A stretch of DNA of 33,469 nucleotides from Candidatus Liptonbacteria bacterium (lineage in GTDB: Bacteria > Patescibacteriota > Minisyncoccia > UBA6257 > JACOXY01): positions 1 through 33,469 of the forward strand of contig JACOXY010000016.1 in the NCBI GenBank assembly GCA_016182095.1. Reading direction: 5' to 3'. This document shows positions 12,921 through 20,841 of the stretch, in pieces (position 1 is the stretch's first letter; every line of letters starts with the position of its first letter). Under the pieces are notes generated by a model. That model was not told where the DNA came from and ran no database searches. It worked only from the letters and a program-made list of their open reading frames with translations. The translations under genes were made by a program, and so were the position numbers.

Positions 12921-12972
12921 GCAAAATTATTCTAATTTCTCTAATTAACCTGATTATTCTAAAAAAGTATTC

Positions 12973-13077
12973 GGGTAAGGGTTAAGATGCCTGTTTGGTA
13001 AAAAGTTTTGGGGTTAAGTGTTTTTAAGACTAATAACCAGAGTCCACTAAACCAAACTGGCTTCCTAACCTTAACCC
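12973..13077. repeat. inverted-repeat module between rpsB and tsf
   Basis: Arms at 12973-12999 and 13051-13077, complementary at about 22 of 27 positions (gggttaag and tgtttggt against accaaac and ccttaaccc); 105 bp. No T-tract and no ORF inside. Confidence 0.6.
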
Positions 13078-13091
13078 ATAGACACTGGCAT

Positions 13092-13931
13092 TTATGTCAA
13101 ATTGTCGGAATTGGCTGTGTTTGGTTTTGCCGGTATCGGCGCTACTCCCGGCTTGACATTCTTCAATGACTCATGAACTTTAGCCAATACCCACTTAATG
13201 CTCATCGGAGCGGAATCGTTTCCGGGAATCGGGTAGTCTATACCATCAGGATTTTGGTCGGTACTCATAAGCGCTACGACGGGTATTTTAACGCGCTTTG
13301 CTTCTCTAACCGCTGTATCCTGCAATTTGGAGTTAATAACGAGCAGGGCATCCGGCAGTTGATTCATTGATTCAAGCCCCGAAAAAAGCAGCGTGAGTTT
13401 TGATATTTCTCTGTTAAAATCGACTCGCTCTTTCTTGGTATATTTATCCAGGGCGCCAGACTTTTGATCTTCCTTAAGCTTCTTAAAATAGGCGATCCTC
13501 TTGCTAATAGTGCCAAAATTGGTAAGCGTTCCTCCAAGCCAGCGGGTTGAAACATAAAGCTGGTTTAAATTTTTAGCGGTTTCTACGATACTTGCTTTAG
13601 CGGCAGGTTGAGTTCCCACAAAAAGAATCTGTCCGCCCTTTGCGGCAACGCCATTCAGAAAATCCAGGGCTTTCCGCAAGTATTCCACGGTTTTCACCAA
13701 ATCTATAATCTCAATATAATTTCTGGTAGTAAAAACAAACTGCTTCGCGCGCGGATGTGTTTTGCTCTTGGCCTTGCCATAAAGCAAACCAGCCCTGATC
13801 ATTTCCTGAATTAGAGCTTCGTCTTCCTGGTTTATGGCCGGGAAAGACACGGGAGTAGTACCAGCGCTATTTTCGCTATCTTCGACTAACTGTGCTGAAT
13901 TTGTTTTTTCTATTATTGGATCATTAGGCAT
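13092..13931 (-). CDS. rpsB: 30S ribosomal protein S2
   Basis: Small-subunit protein of 279 residues. Family signatures: MIRAGLLYGKAKSKTHPRAK in place of the usual GVHFGHQ region, LNGVAAKGGQILFVGTQPAA, RWLGGTLTNFGTISKRI, and DTAVREAKRVKIPVVALMST with DGIDYPIPGNDSA. An acidic, likely disordered N-terminal extension of about 35 residues precedes the fold. Start ATG 13931; a TTG at 13970 is possible. The promoter lies at 13992-14020. Confidence 0.95.
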   Translation of the reverse strand: MPNDPIIEKTNSAQLVEDSENSAGTTPVSFPAINQEDEALIQEMIRAGLLYGKAKSKTHPRAKQFVFTTRNYIEIIDLVKTVEYLRKALDFLNGVAAKGGQILFVGTQPAAKASIVETAKNLNQLYVSTRWLGGTLTNFGTISKRIAYFKKLKEDQKSGALDKYTKKERVDFNREISKLTLLFSGLESMNQLPDALLVINSKLQDTAVREAKRVKIPVVALMSTDQNPDGIDYPIPGNDSAPMSIKWVLAKVHESLKNVKPGVAPIPAKPNTANSDNLT

Positions 13932-13991
13932 TAGATTATTCTGGAAAATATCACTTAAAATACCAAGCAATCTGCTTAGCGTTTGAAGAGA

Positions 13992-14020
13992 ATCTTAATA
14001 TATACAGAGAAGAGAGTCAA
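13992..14020 (-). promoter_or_regulatory. rpsB promoter
   Basis: TTGACT (14020-14015), 17-base spacer, TAAGAT (13997-13992); start site near 13985 and a leader of about 50 bases, longer than for most genes here. Autogenous control of rpsB acts through its leader in many bacteria; no motif recognised here. Confidence 0.55.
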
Positions 14021-14029
14021 GCACAAGGA

Positions 14030-14935
14030 CTATATTCCAATGTCCGCTTCGCCGGAAACATCCACCCCCTTGTCACTAGAATTTACACGTAGAGTGCCGC
14101 TGGCATTTGGCTCTTTAGAATTGTTATCCGGCCTGTCTTTATCCTCCAGCCCAATTTTAGCGCTCAATAAAGCTTGTGCCTCCGAGGCAACGCGAATTGA
14201 TTTTTGGAAATATTGGAATGCCTCTCCATATTGAGCCGCGTTTAGCTTAACCTTCCCGGCCTCCAGGGTATTTTTAGCAACTTGCAGGCGGGCTTCGGCA
14301 TCAAGTGTTGTTTCCGGTTTTGACTTGGCCTTGCTTTTTGCTATAAAGCTTTCCACTTCCTTAATTTTACTCTCGGTAGCTTTAAGTTTCCCTTTGGCGG
14401 CAGATTCAATTTCCGGTCCGCCCGCGGCAACAAGCTTCGCCTCCACTCCAATACTCGCGGAGTTAGCGGTACTGATATTATTTCTGACCAGTTCTAAAAG
14501 AGCGCTCACCTCTCCTTGAAGCTCGGGGTCTGTGACCCTAAACTCCGCCAAAACTCTTTCATGGGCTCTCAATCTGGCTTCAAACTCGGAGTTCACTTCG
14601 CCGACCGACTCCAATTTGTTTTTCGCTTCAAGATCGCTGCTAATTTTGACAATTTTATCGGCATGTTTTTTGAAATTGGTTTTAATTTTAAGGGCAAGTT
14701 CGGCGTTTAGGCGAGACTCCGCTATTAATTGCTCCGCCTCGGCAAGGCGCCTATCTGCCAATTTCCCGCTAAGTGTGCCCCGAGACTCTTCGCTTATAGC
14801 AAGCGCAAGCCGCACATTTTCATTTACTCCTACCTTGACACCATAAAGCGCGTCCCCAGGCAGAGAATTATCGGCCACAATCGAAACCCCCGTCCCGCCA
14901 GCAAACAGAATCAGAACAATAAGTATAATGGGCAT
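14030..14935 (-). CDS. DUF5667 domain surface protein
   Basis: A 301-residue protein with an N-terminal hydrophobic anchor (MPIILIVLILFAGGTGVSIV) followed by the DUF5667 signature: NSLPGDALYGVKVGVNENVR, then LADRRLAEAEQLIAESRLNA. The rest is Ala/Glu/Lys-rich helix (coiled-coil-like) to about residue 255, ending in a polar tail. DUF5667 proteins are membrane-anchored and common in CPR and Actinobacteria; function unknown, some linked to anti-sigma or surface roles. It lies between the ribosomal genes and the cohesin locus. Confidence 0.85.
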   Translation of the reverse strand: MPIILIVLILFAGGTGVSIVADNSLPGDALYGVKVGVNENVRLALAISEESRGTLSGKLADRRLAEAEQLIAESRLNAELALKIKTNFKKHADKIVKISSDLEAKNKLESVGEVNSEFEARLRAHERVLAEFRVTDPELQGEVSALLELVRNNISTANSASIGVEAKLVAAGGPEIESAAKGKLKATESKIKEVESFIAKSKAKSKPETTLDAEARLQVAKNTLEAGKVKLNAAQYGEAFQYFQKSIRVASEAQALLSAKIGLEDKDRPDNNSKEPNASGTLRVNSSDKGVDVSGEADIGI

Positions 14936-14962
14936 ATTTAAAAAATAATTTTAATATATATT

Positions 14963-15142
14963 AGACCTTTTTCATAATTCATTTTCTACTGCAATTTCCA
15001 TATTTTGCCTGCCTGCGCAGGCAGGGCTACGGCTTTCCTAAAAATTTCTTGAAATATACCGGTGTTTATTACTTCAAAATTTTTATTTCGCCTCGCCTAA
15101 AATCTGGGAATTTCGTTACGAAAACAATTATGCAAAAGGTCT
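14963..15142. repeat. inverted-repeat module upstream of the DUF5667 gene
   Basis: Arms agacctttttcataatt (14963-14979) and aattatgcaaaaggtct (15126-15142), 16 of 17 complementary. Inside lies the perfect palindrome cctgcctgcgcaggcagg (about 15008-15026). 180 bp, the longest of the modules. Confidence 0.6.
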
Positions 15143-15190
15143 ATTTATTATACATCAATATTGTTTTTGGCGCAAAATCAGCGAGGGGCC

Positions 15191-17254
15191 CTAACCGTGC
15201 CCATGCCCCTTAAACTCCAGCTCAACATCCGCAATTTCTTTGCCTATATGCTCTTTGATAATTTTAAGATCTTCCAGAATTTTCTCTTCTTCCTCTACTC
15301 TTTCTTTGCTAGATTTTGTTTTTCTCAAATGTTCCAACTCCTTTAAAACATCACGGTATAGAACCTCAAACCCCTCTTGCAATGAACGCTCCGCTCCTTC
15401 AATCTCCCTCGCAAGCGCGCCTTTCTTTCTCCGGCCGTGAGCATAATGATAAACGATAAACACCGCGAGCCCGAACGCGACAGAACCCATTAAAAGCGCG
15501 AGGATGAGATAGATTGATTCAAAACTTAATCTTCGGGCCCCAAGCGAAACAGCGGTTCGCGTAACCGTAATTTCATTCTGGGGACTGGGTGGGCTTAAAC
15601 TATCTCCGATTTTGGTTTGCGCCCAAACAAGATAGCGGCCACTGGGCAAAGCTTTATTGTGTGAATAGAACCAATCTCCGCGCTTTGATGTATATATGAC
15701 CTCCGAAAAAGTTTCGCTAGTTTGCGTATTTTGGAAATAAATCACTATCGCGCTATCCTCCACGTCACTTTTGCCGCCAACATAAAACATTTCTTCATTG
15801 GAAATTCTTTCCGAAATAACGGTAATGATTGGTGGCGTAAGCCGTACCTCCTCGGCTTTCACGGAACCAAACATGGCCGTAAGCGCGATCCCGATCGCAA
15901 ACAAAATAACCAAGCTTTTCGGCAAACCTGTCGGATACTCCATCCTTTTCCCCTTTAGCTGTTCCAGCCGTTTCGAGATAACCGGATCGTTTAAGGCGCC
16001 CTCCAATAATTTGCTGTGGACCCTACTGTGCCAGCTCCATGTCCGCCACGCGGCGTATGCTAAAACTGCTATTAAAATTGAGGACAAAATAAAAAGCCAT
16101 AATAGCGGTATTACAAAAAATTCTCCCACACGAAGCTTGATGCCGGAAACAATTTCAAAAAATTGCCTGACGATCTCCAGCTTTGTTTTGGCTTCTGTAA
16201 AATTACCGGCATTATCATATGCTCTCACCGTTACTTCATAATTCCCTAGTTCCAGAGTGGTGACGAATGGGCTGGATGCCTCTATAAAAAATGACTCTTC
16301 ATCTTCGGCCTCGTGAGTGTCGTTTAATTTCACAATTTTAATTTCATAGTGCTCTATGCCAGAATCTCTATCTGTCGTGGAAAATGATATAACCACATTT
16401 TTTCTGGAAGATCTCGTCCCGGGCACAACCTCAATGGGAAAACCGGCCGGAGGCGCGGCATCAATGTTCAGCGCAAAATGAGTAACCCCGCCCCACGAAC
16501 TCTCGCGCAAAGCCTTAATGTGAAAATAGTGAATGCCGCTCGGCAAGTTCCTATAAATAACCTCATTCTTAGTTCCCTCTGAAATATCGTCCGGCAAATC
16601 AATCGGAGAGGTATTAAGCACGTAACTGTACCCTTCAAGATTCTGATCGGCCGTCCAGTTCAAAATGGCCGACGCGGAATTATACCAGCTCGACTGATTT
16701 GGATGAGACGGGGAGGCAACTATCGGACCTGCCGGCGGCGGCAGAACCAAATCATATATGGCTTGTTTTGCCTCGCCCAGAACATTAGTGCCAAGCCCAT
16801 CATTTAAGAAAACTTTGGTTTCGTCGCCAAATCTTATAACTGCCTTGCCGGTAGATTTAACACGAAAAGTTATAGTAGAAATAACAGCATTTTCTGTCTT
16901 TATGCCGGGGCTAGGTATCCCTCCCTGAAAATGAATCCTCCCGTTCTGGTTATCATAACTTGGTTGAGCGGTCCAGATTTCAATAATGGATTTCCCAGCG
17001 GACGGAGAAACTACCTGAAGCTTATCAGGCGGAAATAAAATATAGGTATCTACGGCATTTATTGACTCTCCGGCAGTCTCCAGAAAAACAGAAACATTAA
17101 AAGTGCCGCCGACCGTAAAAGCGCCTGATGACGGACCAATTCTCAAAGATGAGAGGTTCGCGCCATGCGCTCCGTTTACGAAAATAAAAAATGCGGCAGC
17201 CGCAAAAAAACTTGCCGCGAAGTAAAAAGCGAAATTCTTAAACTTTGAAATCAC
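15191..17254 (-). CDS. cohesin-like membrane protein with second Ig unit and coiled coil
   Basis: 687 residues. Order: signal peptide (1-32), cohesin-like domain (about 33-170: GGTFNVSVFLETAGESINAV, FPPDKLQVVSPSAG, GRIHFQGGIPSPG, FRVKSTGKAVIRF), two Ig/FN3-like beta domains (about 175-370), membrane segment near 390-412, a short basic loop, a second signal-like hydrophobic stretch (LVILFAIGIALTAMFGSVKA), another beta domain, a third membrane segment (YLILALLMGSVAFGLAVFIV) and a cytoplasmic coiled-coil tail. The internal signal-like segment suggests that two genes were fused. The cohesin would hold a dockerin partner, such as the product of 18879-19781. GTG start; TGGTATAAT ends six bases before it. 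Confidence 0.82.
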   Translation of the reverse strand: MISKFKNFAFYFAASFFAAAAFFIFVNGAHGANLSSLRIGPSSGAFTVGGTFNVSVFLETAGESINAVDTYILFPPDKLQVVSPSAGKSIIEIWTAQPSYDNQNGRIHFQGGIPSPGIKTENAVISTITFRVKSTGKAVIRFGDETKVFLNDGLGTNVLGEAKQAIYDLVLPPPAGPIVASPSHPNQSSWYNSASAILNWTADQNLEGYSYVLNTSPIDLPDDISEGTKNEVIYRNLPSGIHYFHIKALRESSWGGVTHFALNIDAAPPAGFPIEVVPGTRSSRKNVVISFSTTDRDSGIEHYEIKIVKLNDTHEAEDEESFFIEASSPFVTTLELGNYEVTVRAYDNAGNFTEAKTKLEIVRQFFEIVSGIKLRVGEFFVIPLLWLFILSSILIAVLAYAAWRTWSWHSRVHSKLLEGALNDPVISKRLEQLKGKRMEYPTGLPKSLVILFAIGIALTAMFGSVKAEEVRLTPPIITVISERISNEEMFYVGGKSDVEDSAIVIYFQNTQTSETFSEVIYTSKRGDWFYSHNKALPSGRYLVWAQTKIGDSLSPPSPQNEITVTRTAVSLGARRLSFESIYLILALLMGSVAFGLAVFIVYHYAHGRRKKGALAREIEGAERSLQEGFEVLYRDVLKELEHLRKTKSSKERVEEEEKILEDLKIIKEHIGKEIADVELEFKGHGHG

Positions 17255-17260
17255 TATTTT

Positions 17261-17266
17261 ATTATA
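17261..17266 (-). promoter_or_regulatory. extended -10 of the 687-aa cohesin gene
   Basis: TGgTATAAT, six bases before the GTG (17254). The TGG is the last part of the inverted-repeat arm (17267-17286), so module and promoter are joined. Predicted leaderless. Confidence 0.7.
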
Positions 17267-17395
17267 CCAGGTAGTGAAAATGCGAGTAATGTTTATAAAT
17301 CACAAGGTCATATAGCGAACAAAGCAGGATAAATTGGGATGAAATAATATTCGGAATAAAGCCCGCTCGCATTTCTACTACCTGGCTATACCAGG
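17267..17395. repeat. inverted-repeat module, family A copy 1
   Basis: Arms ccaggtagtgaaaatgcgag (17267-17286) and ctcgcatttctactacctgg (17366-17385), 119 bp, followed by ctata-ccagg. The interior (79 bases) can be aligned without gaps to copy 3 (19795-19913). Lies directly before the 687-aa gene. Confidence 0.8.
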
Positions 17396-17407
17396 TAAAA
17401 AAATATT

Positions 17408-17481
17408 TAAAAAATTAATCCATTCGGCAAGCTCAGGATTAATGCTGAGCCAAGCCGAAGCATTAAAAATCAAAATGCAAA
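17408..17481. repeat. 74-bp perfect inverted repeat, left arm
   Basis: Identical, as reverse complement, to 18663-18736. Each arm contains a hairpin built of ttcggc..gctcag / ctgagc..gccgaa. The pair encloses the cohesin-like gene at 17554-18669 and includes an ATGCAAA start sequence in both arms. Confidence 0.85.
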
Positions 17482-17553
17482 ATTTTTGATTGTCCCGCTT
17501 GGCGGGACTCCATAATTTTAATCTTTGATATTTACATTTTACATTTGGCGAAG

Positions 17554-18669
17554 CTACAGTCTTTTTCTTAAAATTAACCCGATAAGACCAGAAACAGCAA
17601 GGGCAAGCAGAATATAAATATACTTTTTACCGCTTGTTTTTGGACTTAACTCAATTATCTTGGCGGTTTCGTTGCCAGCCCTGTCAATCGCTTTTAAGAC
17701 TGCAATTTCCGCGTCTTCATCAACTAAAACGTGCGGGGATTCCACCGGCTTAAATCCAGAACTATCAACTGAAATCTCGTAGCGATTTACTCCCGAGATA
17801 TTATCATTGGCGATAAAGCTCACAAATTTCTGCGATTCGGTTTCTGGAATTCCCTCGCTTACGTGAGCGGAGATCCAGACCGGTGCCGTCAAATCTATCA
17901 TCGCCCTAAACCTGGATACGGTGCCACAGGCGCTCTCTCCAGTTTCATTTTTATGAAGTTCGCAAATAGTAAAATAATATATCCCATCTTCCAGGCCTTC
18001 AAACTTAATATCTCCAGCCGGAAGATCGGGGGTCGCGTCCGGCGCGTCAGCGGGAGACTTGGATAATCGGTATGAGTACTCCTTCTCTTGCTTCGCATCC
18101 CATGCAATATAGAGAGTTTGGTGCGTATCCCACTTATCCTCACTGTGCGATTTTGAAGAAAGAGCGATATAATCGGCGGCTTTTGGAGCCATTAAAAGTT
18201 TTGCCGATCCAAACTTGGGAATAATTTCTTCCGGATTTTCTGAATTCAAGAACAGGCGCGCTCCGGCAAAACTCAATTCGGAGGCGCCCTCTCCCCTTGC
18301 CCTCACAATCAATCTCCCTATTATGCCATCCCCGACAAAACCATTGGGAACGCCTCCGACAAAGCGGAAATTGCCATCTTTAAATTCCGGTTTTTCCACA
18401 ACTACCGGCAAAAACGACCCGGAGAACTCCGCTTCTAAAAATTCCAGAGGATCCATAGCCACCCCGGAAACTTCAACCGCATTTATTGATTTACCCTCGG
18501 TATTTAGCCGAACTTCCACTATCGCAGTCTCTCCGGTAACCAAAGTTTGCTCCGCCGGGTAGAAATAAAGCTCGGCGGCGCCGACAAAAGTGGGTGACGC
18601 GAATAACTCAAACAACGCCAGAGCAAAAACAAGAAGTTTAATTTTAATATTGAAATATTTGATTTGCAT
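17554..18669 (-). CDS. cohesin-like surface protein with C-terminal anchor
   Basis: 371 residues. Signal peptide (IKLLVFALALFELFASPTFV), cohesin-like domain (LYFYPAEQTLVTGETAIVEV, LNTEGKSINAVEVSG, FRFVGGVPNGFVGDGIIGRL, ELSFAGARLFLNS), Ig-like domains (about 165-335), and a C-terminal membrane anchor (YIYILLALAVSGLIGLILRK) with positive end: exposed outside, anchored in the membrane. The cohesin part parallels that of the 687-aa protein (SINAV shared). Start ATG 18669 is chosen because the signal peptide follows directly; it lies within the 74-bp inverted repeat, so inversion of the enclosed segment would keep the start codon. Confidence 0.82.
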   Translation of the reverse strand: MQIKYFNIKIKLLVFALALFELFASPTFVGAAELYFYPAEQTLVTGETAIVEVRLNTEGKSINAVEVSGVAMDPLEFLEAEFSGSFLPVVVEKPEFKDGNFRFVGGVPNGFVGDGIIGRLIVRARGEGASELSFAGARLFLNSENPEEIIPKFGSAKLLMAPKAADYIALSSKSHSEDKWDTHQTLYIAWDAKQEKEYSYRLSKSPADAPDATPDLPAGDIKFEGLEDGIYYFTICELHKNETGESACGTVSRFRAMIDLTAPVWISAHVSEGIPETESQKFVSFIANDNISGVNRYEISVDSSGFKPVESPHVLVDEDAEIAVLKAIDRAGNETAKIIELSPKTSGKKYIYILLALAVSGLIGLILRKRL

Positions 18670-18736
18670 TTTGATTTTTAATGCTTCGGCTTGGCTCAGC
18701 ATTAATCCTGAGCTTGCCGAATGGATTAATTTTTTA
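18663..18736. repeat. 74-bp perfect inverted repeat, right arm
   Basis: Reverse complement of 17408-17481 without mismatch. Contains the start codon (18669-18667) of the enclosed gene. Confidence 0.85.
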
Positions 18737-18764
18737 TTTTTGATATAAATTACTATCCGGTCCA

Positions 18765-18886
18765 CCGGGTAGTAGAAATGCGAGTATTTCTTTCCCGCCA
18801 ATAATCACTTGATAATATTCCTATGTATTTTATTGATAGCGTTGCCATATTTTTTAAAAAACCCCACTCACATTTTCACTACCCGG
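18765..18886. repeat. inverted-repeat module, family A copy 2, inverted
   Basis: Arms ccgggtagtagaaatgcgag (18765-18784) and ctcacattttcactacccgg (18867-18886), 122 bp, opposite in orientation to copies 1 and 3. The a/g change in ccagg/ccggg is matched by t/c in the partner arm, so pairing is kept. The interior differs from copies 1 and 3. The dockerin gene's TAG (18881-18879) lies in its right arm. Confidence 0.75.
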
Positions 18887-19781
18887 TCCATAAATACATT
18901 AGGATTGATATATCCGCAATATCAACCGTCGCGTCAAAATTTAAGTCAGAACACGAATTTTCCGGATTCTGCCGATGCCAATAGAAAAGAATAATAGAGA
19001 GATCCGTGACACTGACCTTTCCGTCAGCATTGCAATCGCCCCTCTTTGGCATCTTTTGTAAATTTATTGAAATTTCTTCGGAAAGCGGCGATAATAAACC
19101 GCGATCTGGCAGGCGCCCCCGCACTTTAATTTTATATAATCCCTCGTTTAAGGATTTTGTCAGTAAAACATGTTCCCAGTTGCCGTTGCTGTCGGTTTTA
19201 ATTAGACCATTTTGTTCGTCATCAACTATAAAGTAAATATCTGCTCCTGGGAAAGAAGAGCCTGCAAAGCGTTGCGGGATTCCCCTATAAGACGCCGTAT
19301 TTAAAAGCTTAATGGTGGGACTTATAAAAATATCTTTAACCGTTGTAGTGGCTCTGCCGGGTAAGGTTAGAGAAAAATTAGAGGTTTGGGAAATAAGAAA
19401 TGAAGAATCGCGCGCCCATACGGCAAAAACAGCATTCCCAGACTCCGTTTTGATTGTTTTCACAAATTTTCCGCCATTATCCGAAAGTCCGGTCCCCATA
19501 ATTGATCCGTTCCTTAAAAAAGACAAGAAAGAGTTTGGCGAGGTAAATCCTTCCATCACTATAGTCGCCTCATCCCTTAGCGGAATAATGACCTCATCTC
19601 CGCTCCCCTGGCCGGGAGATGGAGTCGGGCTTGGCGCTGGAGAAACATCTCCAATTTGAACCGATATACCGACGGTTGTGGTAACAGTTTCGGCAACAGC
19701 AAGCACTTTTAAAGCCGCGCCCAAAAAAAGAGCCGATGAAACCAAACAGGCCAAAACAGCAAATTTGCGCCATGCTATCAT
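18879..19781 (-). CDS. secreted dockerin protein
   Basis: 300 residues. Signal peptide (FAVLACLVSSALFLGAALKV), Pro/Ser linker (SPAPSPTPSPGQGSG), a beta-rich middle part (Ig/carboxypeptidase-regulatory-like: NGGKFVKTIKTESGNAVFAV, ADIYFIVDDEQNGLIKTDSN), and a type I dockerin at about 246-300 with two calcium-loop repeats, DCNADGKVSVTDLSIILFYW and DLNFDATVDIADISILMYLW. A dockerin binds a cohesin, and two cohesin-like proteins are encoded next to it. No catalytic domain is seen, so a structural or adhesive role fits better than polysaccharide breakdown. Leaderless start: TATAAT seven bases before the ATG. Confidence 0.88.
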   Translation of the reverse strand: MIAWRKFAVLACLVSSALFLGAALKVLAVAETVTTTVGISVQIGDVSPAPSPTPSPGQGSGDEVIIPLRDEATIVMEGFTSPNSFLSFLRNGSIMGTGLSDNGGKFVKTIKTESGNAVFAVWARDSSFLISQTSNFSLTLPGRATTTVKDIFISPTIKLLNTASYRGIPQRFAGSSFPGADIYFIVDDEQNGLIKTDSNGNWEHVLLTKSLNEGLYKIKVRGRLPDRGLLSPLSEEISINLQKMPKRGDCNADGKVSVTDLSIILFYWHRQNPENSCSDLNFDATVDIADISILMYLWTG

Positions 19782-19788
19782 GCATTTA

Positions 19789-19794
19789 ATTATA
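19789..19794 (-). promoter_or_regulatory. extended -10 of the dockerin gene
   Basis: TGgTATAAT, seven bases before ATG 19781. As at 17261, the TGG is the end of the module arm. Confidence 0.7.
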
Positions 19795-19913
19795 CCAGGT
19801 AGTGAAAATGCGAGTAATGTTTATAAATCACGAAGCCGCATACCACACAAAACAGGATATATTTGGATAAAATAATATTTGGGATGAAACCGGCTCGCAT
19901 TTCTACTACCTGG
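19795..19913. repeat. inverted-repeat module, family A copy 3
   Basis: Same arms and same 119-bp length as copy 1; the interior is aligned without gaps, with most differences in the middle. Lies between the DUF916-like gene and the dockerin gene. Confidence 0.8.
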
Positions 19914-19984
19914 CATACCAAATGGGAGGATACAGAAAGCGCCCCATTATCTGGAGCGCTATTAATCGCAACTTGTTTTTATTA

Positions 19985-20827
19985 CTATTCCCCCCTAAAC
20001 AATACTTTAAACGCCATCCCTACCCTGCCCTTAGCTTTAAATAAGAAACCAAATAACAGAAGCAAAACCAGTGACGCTAATCCGACAATCTTCCAGGGAA
20101 TAACCCAGAAGCTAACGCTCGCAGAGAGCGGCTCATTGGCGCTGCCGTATATTCCCAGGGCCAATTTTTCAACTTCATTGCCGCGCCAATCCTGAAAAAA
20201 CACATATCCCGCAGGTTTTAAATGAACGGTCCCCCTATTCTCCAAGCGCAGGACGAAGCTAACCGGCCCATTTTCCAAAAATTCCGGGGATTCGAAAGAC
20301 CTAACAGCCAGGGATTCCTGAACAACTCCGGTTACCTTAATCAGTAGCAAGCTGGCTATCTTTTGAGCTATGGCTGGGCCGCCCCCACCAACACCAGGGG
20401 TTGAAGAAAACACTACCGAAGTGTACTTACCGCCCGGATCGGCATCTAATGGAACCTGTAGAGTAAACTGGATAGTCGCGGATTTCCCGGGCTCAACAAC
20501 AAAACTGTTTGGAGAGAAAGTAAGCCAGTTTTTAGCCGACAGCTCTGGCGATACGCTGTCAGAGAGCGCAACTCCGCCACTTTCGCCCACGGCCGTAAAA
20601 TCTTCAGCTTCCACATTAAAGCCAATAGGAGTTCCTTCGGTGTTAAAAATTGTTATGTAATTGGAGACAACCTGCCCTGGATCAACCGTAACATCAAAAG
20701 TTAGCGGAGAAACTGTCGCAGCGCTAACGGCGCGAAACATGAACATTGAAAACAAAGCCATAAATACCAGGGCAATAAAACCAATTGCTGTTATATTCGT
20801 AATTTTCAATCTGAAATCTGAAATCAT
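19985..20827 (-). CDS. DUF916-like membrane protein 1
   Basis: About 280 residues. Signal segment (AIGFIALVFMALFSMFMFRA), first beta domain (SPLTFDVTVDPGQVVSNYIT, WLTFSPNSFVVEPGKSATIQ, PGGKYTSVVFSS), second beta domain (GPVSFVLRLENRGTVHLKPA), membrane segment (VGLASLVLLLLFGFLFKAKG), short basic tail. The P-G-x3-x-I-N/E pattern and the C-terminal anchor are those of DUF916/WxL-interacting proteins. Paralogue of 22365-23495: both have VSFW(V/I)IPWK before the anchor and FKVL after it. The start ATG 20827 is made of the tttatgatttcagatttcag word repeat. It follows the Ser/Thr-rich gene by 14 bases. Confidence 0.78.
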   Translation of the reverse strand: MISDFRLKITNITAIGFIALVFMALFSMFMFRAVSAATVSPLTFDVTVDPGQVVSNYITIFNTEGTPIGFNVEAEDFTAVGESGGVALSDSVSPELSAKNWLTFSPNSFVVEPGKSATIQFTLQVPLDADPGGKYTSVVFSSTPGVGGGGPAIAQKIASLLLIKVTGVVQESLAVRSFESPEFLENGPVSFVLRLENRGTVHLKPAGYVFFQDWRGNEVEKLALGIYGSANEPLSASVSFWVIPWKIVGLASLVLLLLFGFLFKAKGRVGMAFKVLFRGE

Positions 20828-20840
20828 AAATCTTAAATTT
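20808..20840. repeat. short-word repeat at a gene start
   Basis: aatctgaaatctgaaatcat and aaatcttaaattt words; covers the start codon and first codons of the DUF916-like gene (encodes MISDFRLKI). Same word as inside topA. Confidence 0.6.
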
Positions 20841-20841
20841 A

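Noticed and set aside
17267-17395. Integron attC site
   Set aside because: The size and folded shape fit, but the conserved RYYYAAC/GTTRRRY core sites are missing and no integron integrase is present.
18879-19781. Cellulosome-type enzyme
   Set aside because: The dockerin is clear, but no glycosidase or other catalytic domain can be seen in the protein.
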